The notes under the pieces: model-generated
Seen by the model: only the letters and a program-made list of their open reading frames with translations
What the model was told of the DNA's origin: nothing
The model's database searches: none
Program-made: the position numbers and the translations under genes
Assembly: GCA_964006375.1 (NCBI GenBank)
Contig: OZ023267.1
Coordinates: 85,545,406-85,609,405, forward strand
Length of the DNA stretch: 64,000 bases
Direction of reading: 5' to 3'
DNA from: Tillus elongatus
Taxonomy: Eukaryota; Arthropoda; Insecta; Coleoptera; Cleridae
In this document: one piece after another, positions 10,441 to 21,642 of the stretch
Position numbering within the stretch: position 1 is the stretch's first letter
Layout of the letters: every line of letters begins with the position of its first letter

Positions 10441-10654
10441 AAGACAGATGACATAAGGACCCCATGTTATTTCTTATGGAAGTTCATTCAAAAAGTTGTC
10501 CCAGCTGTAAACTGCACACGCGCAAGGTCAGAACATTTTAGTTTACAAATAGATTATCATCAATGCAACTGCGGGGGTTTGCAGCAGCTCTTGCCTAAAC
10601 AGACCAGATATTCTGTTCAGGTGGACTTTTGTGCAGGTCTGTTCAGGTCAAGTC

Positions 10655-11045
10655 AAGTCAGCACACTTCCATTTACATATACACTGTTATCATCAATGCA
10701 ACAGCGAGGTTTGCAAGCTCGTCTAATCGATGCATCTAAACAATGTATGTAATCCTTCGTAAAGTGTATTTGTAAATATAGAAGCTTATGAGAATAGTTA
10801 CGTGAAAATGCGTTAAGTCTGGTAAGATAATATTGATTGGTCATTTAGATTATGCGCAAGGTCAGAACACTTCCATTTACATATACACTGTTATCATCAA
10901 TGCAACAGCGAGGTTTGCAAGCTCGTCTAATCGATGCATCTAAACAATGTATGCAATCCTTCGTAAAGGATATTTGTAAATATAGAAGTTTCTGAGAATA
11001 GTTATGTGAAAATGTGTCAAGTCTGGTAAGATAATATTGTTTCTC
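10655..11045 (+). repeat. tandem duplication of about 200 bp upstream of polB
   Basis: Sequence from about 10655 to 10854 (CAGAACACTTCCATTTACAT onward) is repeated from about 10862 to 11045 with a few differences, and again inverted in the right arm (26090-26490). The interval 10440-11648 has no other recognisable gene and should contain the polB promoter. Confidence 0.75.
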
Positions 11046-11648
11046 ATTTGAACATTTAAATAGCTATATGAACCATAGTAAAGTATTGCATAGTAAAGAG
11101 AGCCCGTCGAGTCGGTGTCTGTTTTTAATATCTCTAATTGAGATTCCAAGAGCTTCACCAAATACTTTAGTTTCTCATTTGAACATTTAAATAGCATATG
11201 AAAGGATGAACTACGATTTATTAGATGTGTGCTTGTTTACCATATGATTACTTGTTAGTAATTTATTTTGGACATAAATTAGAATTTAAAGTCAAACGCC
11301 TGTGATCGCGCGCACAAAGAACATAAGGGAGGGTTTACTCATCAATTGCGTTCTATATTCGGTACTCGTAGAATTGTATAAGGGAAGGTAGTAGAAGCTG
11401 CTGGTTTTCAGTTGTTCTCGAGACTTTGTAGTGTAAACATCAAAATAAGTAAACGGTATTGTGAAATAGCGCTTTAGGTCTAAATTGCTCGATACATATC
11501 TTATAAGTAAAGTTATCAGAAGCGGTTGCCTCTCATTTTGTCTTCGCGGGTTAATGGTGTAAACATTAAAATATCTAGCCTTGATAAGATTGTAAAGTGG
11601 TGTACTTCTACAGTTGTGTTTGTGACAGAATAGTGTTCCGAAATAGAC

Positions 11649-14600
11649 ATGGCGTTCCAAATTGTTGAGGAAGCATCTAGAATCAATAAGAAGTTCAAAA
11701 CTACTCGACGAAGTGTTACTTTTAAACTCAACGACATTCCTGAAAATGTAGAAGATCCTGAGGCTTGGGTGAAGAACGTCATCAAAGATACTGTGGCCCG
11801 TATAATTCAAGATGTCGAACCAGAAGATAAAGTTGGTTTTACCTTCTCGTCAGAGGGTTTCAGCAAAGGGGATGCTCATCTGTCTTTTCGACGAGCATCA
11901 GGTATAACGTTTGATGAGGTGTGGGATCTTCTGGCTAAAATGTATCAGAGTAATTCTGAAGGTTTTCACTCTGATACCTTCAGAATGACGATGGCGGCTG
12001 TTAAATCGTATCGCGGAGCTGGACTGGTAAAGAACTACAACACTTATGAAGAAGAGTGTGCAAACAGGAAAGGTGTAGTTGTCATTAACAACAAAGACAA
12101 TTTGTGCCTCCCGAGAGCACTGGTTGTGGCTATTGCATACCTCATAAATGTGCCTTATATTAAACAGGTGCGACAGAATATAGGAAAACGTCAAGATCAA
12201 GAGGCGCAGAAACTGATTGAAGAAACAGGTATAGAAATTCCGGCTGAAGGCGCAGGTGTCGCTGAACTTCAAAAATTTCAAGAAAAAATGCGGGATTATC
12301 AAATAACCGTTTACGAATATGGCTCCAAAGGTCGAACGGTGCTGTATGAAGATTCTGACGCCCCTCTAAAAATAAACTTACTCTACCATAAAAATCATTT
12401 TAACGTCATCACAAATTTGAAAGCTGCCTTCTGCTGCAGATACTATTGTGAAACCTGCCATGTACCTTATAACAACAAAAACGATCACCGATGTGCAGCA
12501 TCATGCCCATGTTGCCGGCAGAGTCCACCCTGCGAGAAGAGCAGGCAAGAAATTACTTGCGACGCCTGCCACCGGAATTTTAGAAGTCCCCAATGTTATA
12601 GCAAACATAAAACCCCTGGTTCGTGTGGTAAAAAGAGTGTTTGCCAACAAGTTAAACAGTGTGTGGACTGTCTCAAACAAATAAAAGCAGACAGAGAGCA
12701 TGCATGTGGTGAAATATTTTGCAAAAACTGTGGAAATAAATATTACCCTCCTGGACATCAGTGTTGTATTCAAACAGATAATCAAAATCCACCAAATAAA
12801 GACTTGTTGTTTATTTTCTATGACCTCGAAGCACGCCAAGATGATAAAGGAGCTAATGGAGAAAAAATACACATGCCTAACCTTTGTGTATTTCAACAGC
12901 GCTGCGATAATTGTTTAAGCCAAGACAATAGTGTAGCAATATGCAACAAGTGTTGTGTGCGCAGACAAATACTCAAGACAAAACCGATAGAAACCTTTGT
13001 GAATTACATATTGGGTATTAGAAAGGCCTTCAAGAGTATAATTGTTATGGCGCACAATGGAAAAGCTTACGATCACCAGTTTCTTCTAAAGCATATCATG
13101 GAGAATACCGATTTAAAAGTTGATCTGATCATGCGAGGTACTAGCATCATTCTAATGAAAATTGAGAATATCAGACTTATAGATAGTATTAATTACTTCC
13201 CATTCGCGCTGGCCGCACTACCGAAGGCATTTGATCTGGAACCAGAGCTTAAGAAGGGCTATTTCCCACATCTCTTTAATACCCTAGAGAATGCCAATTA
13301 CAACGGATTTCTACCAGAATTAGAGTACTATGATCCTGATCAGATGAGCGAAGATAACCGTCTAAAGCTTATGGAGTGGTACAACGAACACAAAGGAGAC
13401 GCGTTTAATATGCAGAGAGATTTGATTAACTACTGCATTAGCGATGTAGACATATTAACAAAAGCTTGTTTGAAATTTAGAAAAATGTTTCTTGAAGAGT
13501 GTAATGTGTGCCCCTTCACAGAGGCAGTCACTATCGCTTCTGCGTGTAATAAGGTGTACCGTCGAAACTTCCTAAATCCTGAGACAATTGGAATTATACC
13601 CCGTAATGGATACAGAAATGTAGGCAATCAGTCAAAAATAGCTACACTTTGGCTGATCTATGAGGAGACACAACAGGGTATTCACATTAGGCACGCGGCC
13701 AAACAAAGAGAGGCCGTTGTAGACGGGGTCAAAGTCGATGGATACTGTGAAGAGACACGTCAAGTGTTCGAATTTCATGGATGTTATTACCACGGTCATA
13801 CGTGTATAACAGCTAGAAGAGACGAACCGCTTCACGACGATCCCAGCAGCACCTTGAATATTCGATTAGAGAGGACTAAAAGGAAAATAGACAGACTGAG
13901 ACAACGAGGTTATAAGGTCATAGAGATGTGGGAGTGTAAGTTTAGAGATATCCTTCAGATCAACAAAGAACTCAAACAACAGTTGGAAAATAATCCCCTT
14001 ACATCCGGCATTCGCTTGAATCCTCGAGATGCATTCTATGGTGGAAGAACCGGTAATTGCAAGACATTCTATCAGGTCAAGCCAGGAGAAAAAATTAAAT
14101 ATGTGGATGTATGTAGCCTGTATCCGTGGGTATGCAAATATGGAAAGTTTCCTGTTCGACATCCTAAAGTTTATGTAGGTGATGATTGTAAAAACTTGAA
14201 CCTTTCTGTTACGAACGGGCTGATTAAATGTAAGATTTTACCACCCAAAGCGCTGTATCACCCAGTACTACCGACAAAGATGAACAATAAATTGATGTTT
14301 GTTCTCTGTCGGACCTGTGGCCTTAACAAGTATCAGGGAGAATGCAACCATACATTTGAAGAGAGATCGTTGATTGGAACATGGGTCATAGATGAGGTGA
14401 ACAAAGCCGTTGAGAATGGGTACAGAATTATGGAGACGTATGAGATCTGGAAGTACGACATTGAACAATACAATTATACGAAGAAGATTGGAGGTCTGTT
14501 TACACATATGATGGACACATTCATTCAGATGAAACAACAGGCGAGTGGATGGCCTGGTGACTGCGCGACCGACAAACAGAAGAATGCATATATAGAAGAG

Positions 14601-15534
14601 TTCTTCGATAAGGAGGGAATAAAGATGGAGTTTGATGCTGTTGTGAAAAATCAAAGTTTGAGGGCGATGGCAAAACTCATGCTCAATAGCTTCTGGTATG
14701 TACAATGTTTCTCTTAAAAACAAATACACACACTTACACACATACACACGCTCACACACACACACATTTTCACTTATTATATATTTTATGTACGTATATT
14801 TATGACTGTATATTTATAGGGGAAAATTTGGGCAGCGAGAGAATCAAGCAAAAACAAAAATAGTAAAACAACCGTGTGAGTTAGAAGAGCTACTGTCGAA
14901 TCCCTCTATAGATGTTAACCATATACCAGACATCAACGAAAATGTACAAGCAGTATGCTATGAATTTAAGGAGGAACAATCTGATATTTTAGCAACAGTA
15001 AACGTATGCATAGCGTCTTACACAACAACCCAAGCGCGTCTCAAACTGTACAGCTACTTAGAGAAGCTAGGCGACAGAGTCCTGTATTATGATACAGACT
15101 CTGTGATCTATGTTTCTAAACCTGGAGAATGGGACGTGCCTATGGGAAATTGTCTGGGAGAGATGACAGACGAGTTGGAAGACTACGGACCTGGTAGCTA
15201 TATAGTAGTTTTTGCTTCCGGAGGACCGAAAAACTACAGTTATATCATCTTCAGCCCCAAATATCAAACATACTATACGGTTTGTAAAGTTAAAGGTATC
15301 CGTTTAAATTACAGCACACGGAAACTTATTAATTTTTACACGATGAGTCATATGATCACCGCAGAGGAACCTATAGAGCCACTTTACATAACGTCCATGA
15401 ATATACATAGGACAAGGGAGCACGAAGTCGTCACTAGGGAAGAGACAAAGATCTACAAACCCAGGTCAGAGAAACGAAAATTTGATGATGCTTTTGGATC
15501 TGTTCCGTATGGATATAAGAAACTGAAGCTTTAA
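11649..15534 (+). CDS. polB: Maverick protein-primed DNA polymerase B, left copy (one intron)
   Basis: Family B DNA polymerase of the type that replicates Mavericks and related viruses from a protein primer. Exons 11649-14695 and 14820-15534 (GTATGT...TATAG intron of 124 nt) give 3762 nt, 1253 residues, normal length. An N-terminal region has DNLCLPRAL (about 150-158) and HFNVI (about 250), suggestive of an OTU-like fold. A Cys/His-rich zinc-finger-like stretch spans about 262-375. Exonuclease motifs follow: YDLEA (391), AHNGKAYD (468), YCISD (595). A block VDGY...VFEFHGCYYHG (about 695-715) resembles the nuclease-like insert seen in some relatives. Polymerase motif A is DVCSLYP (about 819), motif B spans the splice junction, and motif C is YYDTDSV (about 15085-15105). 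No break is visible. Splicing is inferred from splice sites and motif continuity. Confidence 0.88.
14696..14819 (+). other. intron in left polB
   Basis: GTATGT donor and TTTATAG acceptor. The intron contains a CA-rich microsatellite (14725-14766). It interrupts the codon before the Gly-Lys of motif B; the same intron (126 nt) is in the right copy at 22358-22483. Confidence 0.8.
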
Positions 15535-15790
15535 AAATAACATTATTTTAGTGTCACTTTATTGATATATTAATTTAAAAGTTAATTTTTGTACTGTATG
15601 GTTACATATATTATAATAAAAGCTGTTGCCAATAAAAATAAAAAAAATTGTTATCACTGGTTTTATTCGTAATACACAAGGCAAAAACAACACGTGCACA
15701 AATACATACAGAGTATTTGTAAGTATCAAGTAATATTCTCAGCCATTAAAATTAAGCTTTTGGTTTGTTGGATTTTAAAGATGCGATAGA
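15535..15790. other. polB 3' flank
   Basis: AT-rich non-coding sequence after the polB stop with AATAAA-type signals (AATAAAA near 15616 and AATAAAAATAAA near 15631), a likely polyadenylation region. Mirrored at about 21390-21642. Confidence 0.5.
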
Positions 15791-15935
15791 AGTATTAAAC
15801 CAACCTCACCTTGATATACCCTTTTAGAGGGGTATATGGTGTCGGAGAACCATGCTATTAGAGCACCCATTCAGTAATTTAATCTGAATGTCAAGGAAAT
15901 GATGGATTAAGACAATCGTTTGGAACCCTGTTAAG
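15791..15935 (+). repeat. structured repeat module 1, left arm
   Basis: About 145 bp related to 16066-16200. It contains ATACCC...GGGTAT and CATTCAG...CTGAATG inverted repeats, separated by a conserved stretch including TTAGAGCACCCATTCAG. The reverse-complement copy in the right arm is at about 21250-21390. Function unknown. Confidence 0.65.
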
Positions 15936-16065
15936 AAACAATTTAAAATTACAATAAAGAAAAATTCAAAACGTATTTATAAATACACCCGCTATTAAAT
16001 TAGAATCATAGTAAAGCATAGTACAAAAAAAATTTTTGTTTGTACCTATTTAAAAATGTGACAAA

Positions 16066-16200
16066 GGTATCAAACCTACCTTACCTTGATAGACCCTATA
16101 GAGAGTATGTGGTGTCAGGGGGAACTATGCCATTAGAGCACCCATTCAGAAAAGTAATCTGAATGCCAAGGATAGGAAGAGTTTGAAACCACCATTTGTG
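16066..16200 (+). repeat. structured repeat module 2, left arm
   Basis: Diverged copy of the 15791-15935 module. The CATTCAG...CTGAATG stem is preserved with a different loop. The right-arm mirror lies at about 20981-21117. Confidence 0.65.
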
Positions 16201-16344
16201 AAAATATAAATAAATAATTCAAAACTTTAATGAATCCAAATCGATAACTTTTTCTGAATAAAAACTAAAATATACAAACTGCCAAGTGATTTATAGCCCC
16301 TCGTATTCAAAGGCGCTACACAGAGGCACGAGGTAAGCAGTATA

Positions 16345-16452
<108 letters not shown>

Positions 16453-16842
16453 TTACACGGGGCCACAGAGGATTCTTTGATAGCCTTCAGGCAACAATTT
16501 CCTCACGAAACACACTGTATATACCTAGATCTTTGTGGATCACAGCTTGCTTTGGACACAAGTCTTAAAGAGATCCGAACTGGTACTGTCTCACAATGTG
16601 AGAACTGGCGTGCGTTCGTCTAGAAAAAGTTGATCCCCCTTTTACACCATGAATGGAGCCATACGAGAGATGTTAAAACGTAAAAAAAAATAAAATTGTT
16701 TCTTGAGGAAAACAAAACAATTTTTTTTTTGAAACTCATTTTGTCAAATAGTGCGGTGTAAAAATGTATGTCAATATACTAAATATATAGATCAAGTTTT
16801 AACAGTGATACATCAATATCTTCATTATGGTTTACTACATTA

Positions 16843-17647
16843 TTGCAAAAAAAAAAAAAGTTGTCCCCCAGATGTAAAACTGCGCATGCGCAAGGGCAGA
16901 ACACTCCAAGACTGTTATCATCAATGCAACTGTAAGGATTGTAACAGCTCTTGTCCTGAACAGATCAAATGAATCTGGTCTGTTCAGGACAAGATAGATC
17001 TGTTTTTTGCAAAAATGAACCTCCATAAGAAATAGCATGTGTTTTTTTTTGGGGTTTTATTTTTTTTTTTGTCTACCACAAATGTTGTAAAGTTTACGCT
17101 ATTAACTGACCGTCCATATATAAAACTGTTGCTACCGTTGCAATTACTATGTAACGCATTCACAGTGTGATTATGACAAACGACTGTAGTATTTGAAGGT
17201 CAAGATAAATGTTTTAATATAATCATTACTGTAATAGGAAACCTTATTTACAATAATGATTGAACAAGTTTAACCGTTTTATAGAGTTTTACCAACAAAC
17301 AAAAAATTAAAAAATAAATAATAGAAAAACAGAACAGATCTATCTTGTTCTGAAAAGACCAGATTCATATGATCCCTTCAGGACAAGAGCTGTTACAATC
17401 CTCACAGTTGCAGTGATGATAACAGTCTTGGAGTGTTCTGTCCTTGCGCATGCGCAGTTTTACATCTGGGGACAACTTTTTGCAAAAATGAACCACCATA
17501 AGAAATAGCATGTGTTTTTGGGGTATTATATATTTTGTCTGCCACCAATGTTTTAATGTCTGCGATATTAAATGACCGCCCATATATAAAAAATGTTGCT
17601 ACTGTTGCAATTAATATGTAAGTAATGTTTGCGATATTAACTCACCG

Positions 17648-17713
<66 letters not shown>

Positions 17714-18581
17714 CTATTGCTACTGTTGCAATTACTATGTAACGCATTCACAGTGTGGTTATGCACAAACGGCTGCAGTATTTGCAGATCAAGATAAATG
17801 TTTTAATATAATCATTACTGTAATAGGAAACCTTATTTGCAATAATGATTGAACAAGTTTAACCGCTTTATACAGTTTTTACCAGCAAAAAAAAATTATT
17901 AGAAAAACAAACTACAATTAAACTGCTCGTCTTTAAGCTAAAAAACGCTCTCCGTGTTCTGTAAAGATACATAACGTAGTTTATTATTATACATTGTGCA
18001 GCATATAAATTTTGTTTCCTTAACTGATGTTTCTAAATATAGTATTATTACTCTGCAGGCAGCACATTAAATTATTTATTTTTCCAGATTAATCTTTTTT
18101 CATATTGTAATAAAAATTAAATTTATAAAAAAAAATCTTGCTTATTTGAAGTGATCTGATGTGTAAGTAAAAAAAAATACATTCAGTTAAAACTGTAGAC
18201 GACATAACTCTACACATCTAGTAATACAGTTGCAGAGTATACAGAGCAAATTAACACCTGAACACCTGTGTGACTAGCTGGAGAGGTCGTTGACGTCAAG
18301 ATCTTGTTGGTTCTTGCAAAAAGTGCAGTTCATCTGTTGAAATTGAATCGGTCTTTTTCAGTGTGTATTTATACGTCAATCGCGTAGCATGTTAGTTCAG
18401 ACAACTAACTGCATAATATAATATAGACTTCATTAACGTAAAAACGTTCGAAATGAAAATCATTTCATGTCCATTTCCTTTGTAGTACATTTTATTATAT
18501 ATTTGTGGTTTGAGCCTCCCAACCAAATTTTACTTCCAAGAAAAAGTAAGTAACATTTTTTATTTTTAAAAACTTACCAAC
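16843..18581. repeat. central loop of the Maverick palindrome
   Basis: Non-coding. It contains a smaller inverted repeat, about 16858-17050 against 17330-17520, whose sequence (GCGCATGCGCAAGG, CAGAACACT, ATCATCAATGCAACTG) is related to the subterminal part of the Maverick arms near 10480-10660. A roughly 200-bp direct repeat (about 17095-17290 and 17700-17890) flanks a second (TA)n tract at 17651-17709. The remainder (17890-18581) holds nothing I recognise. Confidence 0.7.
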
Positions 18582-18726
18582 AGTAAACCATAATGAATAT
18601 ATTGATGTATCACTGTTAAAACTTGATCTATATATTTAGTATATTGCCATACATTTTTACACCGCACTATTTGACAAAATGAGTTTCAAAAAAAAATTGT
18701 TTTGTTTTCCTCAAGAAACAATTTTA

Positions 18727-20499
18727 ATAGCTTATATCCAGATATATATACCACAATTGTCATGATAACGTGGAAATTCTAATATCCATGCTTAAATTTA
18801 CTTAATTTTGATTTTCCATTTTATTTATTCGATTTTCAACACAAACTTGAGCTTAATTTTCACAGAAATAACAGCTTTCTGAATCGATCATGCAACCATT
18901 ATTTTCTTACAGCCGCTGTGTAAATACAGCGAATTTCTCATAAAAGCGTTAATGAAAATATACCATAAACACACTTTTACTTTCAATCATTATTGTCTTG
19001 CTGTCGCAACCATGACACTGTATCCCACCCAGCAGTTTTTTATATCTAAGTCAAGAAATATACTTTAGGTATACCTTATATAATCAACCCAATCTAAAGG
19101 CGATAGATATTCCATACATTATAACACTCCACATCTATAACTTGATAAACCCCTTCGTCAGATCAAATTAAAAATGTTTACTGCTAAAATTAGGTGCATA
19201 ATTTAGCTCACCTTTCATTACCCAACAACCAGCTGACTTATTTGGCACGATTTTATCCGTATCTTCTGTCAGTATACATTTTCTTTGCCGTTCTTATCCA
19301 CGTCCTTGTTTTTTAAAACTTCCATTCTCTATAAGTTTTGCCTCTTCACAGCCCCCCCCCCCCCCGATTTTCGCTATATTCAATATAAGCCTTCATACGT
19401 ATGACTTGATAAACCTCTTTACCTTTTACTTTGACTTTTTTTTATCCATGATTTTATTTCAAAAAAAAAAGCTTATATTCTCCTTATGCGTTGCCTATTT
19501 AAAGTTACGCTTTCCTTTCCATACATTTTATAACTCAGTACATATGACTTCGTCAACCTCTTTTTTTTTTTAGGGTCCAATTATAAATATTTTTTTTTGT
19601 TAGTAAAAGATTTTAAAAACATTTTCTGGTTTAAAGCATCACGTGCACAATCCACCTGGCCGTACATAACCGGACAACCCCTTTGTAACAGACTTAATAA
19701 TATGGATGTGGTAATGATGGAGGGCAAGGAAGCAGATCTATCAAGGTAAGAACAAGCAACAAGAAAACATATTTATTGTTATTTGAACAATTTCAAAAGT
19801 TGCTTGTAAATCAGAAATCTTTTATACACCTCTTATTAAACCCACTTTTGTTTCAAATTTCAAATAATTAGTTCCTTTTTATTTTTATTTTTTTATTTTT
19901 TTGTGGTAAAATTTTAGCTGCTTGCACCAACAAAAAAAAAACTGGAGATATAAAATTTGTGAAGTATTTTTTTTTAAGTAATTTTAAAATAAAACATGGA
20001 GCATTATATATCATAGTTAGCTTTTTGGAGCAGAATTTTGTAAATATTGTGGTAGTTAAACGTTAAAAGTTACGCATAAAACGGAATGATATCTTATTTT
20101 ATTTTTACAGATATTGTATATTATATAACATAGTAGAGCTCTTGAGGAGTTTTTCAGAATTAAGTCAGGTTTTTAGTATTGTTTTATTGTATGTTTTCTT
20201 TTTAGAAATATATATGATAGTACCTAAAGGGTTTGAAGAGTTAGGACTTGATTTTTTTTGTGACGGGACATTTAGGCAACAGTCTTACTTATGATGTATT
20301 TTTTTTTAGTGAAATCGGAAAGATGATGATGATACCTGATTCCTAGATACAAGTATCTGAAACAGCTTTTATGTTAAATAATAAATAGGAGCTATGCAGA
20401 AAATGATTATAATCCATGGACAATGTTTATATGGTTCTTATTTAAAATAAAAAAAATGGATACTGATACTGTTGATGAGCAGCACAGGTAAATATAAAT
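18727..20499. other. 1.77-kb segment present only in the right arm
   Basis: The left arm passes directly from the sequence matching 20500 to that matching 18726, so this segment is an insertion in the right arm or a deletion from the left. It is AT-rich, with poly-T, poly-A and a poly-C run near 19351-19364. It has no open frame of note and no clear terminal repeats or target duplication. Confidence 0.65.
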
Positions 20500-20737
20500 A
20501 TTTTTTTTACGTTTTAACATCTCTCGTATGGCTCCATTCATGGTGTAAAAGGGGGATCAACTTTTTCTAGACGAACGCACGCCAGTTCTCACATTGTGAG
20601 ACAGTACCAGTTCGGATCTCTTTAAGACTTGTGTCCAAAGCAAGTTGTGATCCACAAAGATCTAGGTATATACAGCGTGTTTCGTGAGGAAATTGTTGCC
20701 TGAAGGCTATCAAAGAATCCTCTGTGGCCCCGTGTAA

Positions 20738-20739
<2 letters not shown>

Positions 20740-20827
<88 letters not shown>
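20740..20827. repeat. (TA)n microsatellite, right Maverick arm
   Basis: About 44 TA repeats, mirror of 16348-16446. Confidence 0.95.
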
Positions 20828-20831
<4 letters not shown>

Positions 20832-20980
20832 TATACTGCTTACCTCGTGCCTCTGTGTAGCGCCTTTGAATACAAGGGGCTATAAATCACTTGGCAGTTT
20901 GTATATTTTAGTTTTTATTCAGAAAAAGTTATCGATTTGGATTCATTAAAGTTTTGAATTATTTATTTATATTTTCACAA

Positions 20981-21117
20981 ATGGTGGTTTCAAACTCTTC
21001 CTATCCTTGGCATTCAGATTACTTTTCTGAATGGGTGCTCTAATGGCATAGTTCCCCCTGACACCACATACTCTCTATAGGGTATATCAAGGTAAGGTAG
21101 GTTTGATACCTTTGTCA
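20981..21117 (-). repeat. structured repeat module 2, right arm
   Basis: Reverse-complement counterpart of 16066-16200. The short stem around the CCCTATAGAG segment reads slightly differently from the left copy. Confidence 0.65.
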
Positions 21118-21249
21118 CATTTTTAAATAGGTACAAACAAAATTTTTTTTTTGTACTATGCTTTACTATGATTCTAATTTAATAGCGGGTGTATTTATAA
21201 ATACGTTTTGAATTTTTCTTTATTGTAATTTTAAATTGTTTCTTAACAG

Positions 21250-21390
21250 GGTTCCAAACGATTGTCTTAATCCATCATTTCCTTGACATTCAGATTAAAT
21301 TACTGAATGGGTGCTCTAATAGCATGGTTCTCCGACACCATATACCCCTCTAAAAGGGTATATCAAGGTGAGGTTGGTTTAATACTTCTA
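21250..21390 (-). repeat. structured repeat module 1, right arm
   Basis: Reverse-complement counterpart of 15791-15935 with the same paired segments. Confidence 0.65.
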
Positions 21391-21642
21391 TCGCATCTTT
21401 AAAATCCAACAAATCAAAAGCTTAATTTTAATGGCTGAGAATATTACTTGATACTTACAAATACTCTGTATGTATTTGTGCACGTGTTGTTTTTGCCTTG
21501 TGTATTACGAATAAAACCAGTGATAATAATTTTTTTTATTTTTATTGGCAACAGCTTTTATTATAATATATGTAACCATACAGTACAAAAATTAACTTTT
21601 AAATTAATATATCAATAAAGTCACACTAAAATAATGTTATTT

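Noticed and set aside
11898..14765. Open frames on the minus strand across polB, and their mirror images at 22414-25860
   Set aside because: They are antisense to well-defined polB motifs and have no domain of their own.
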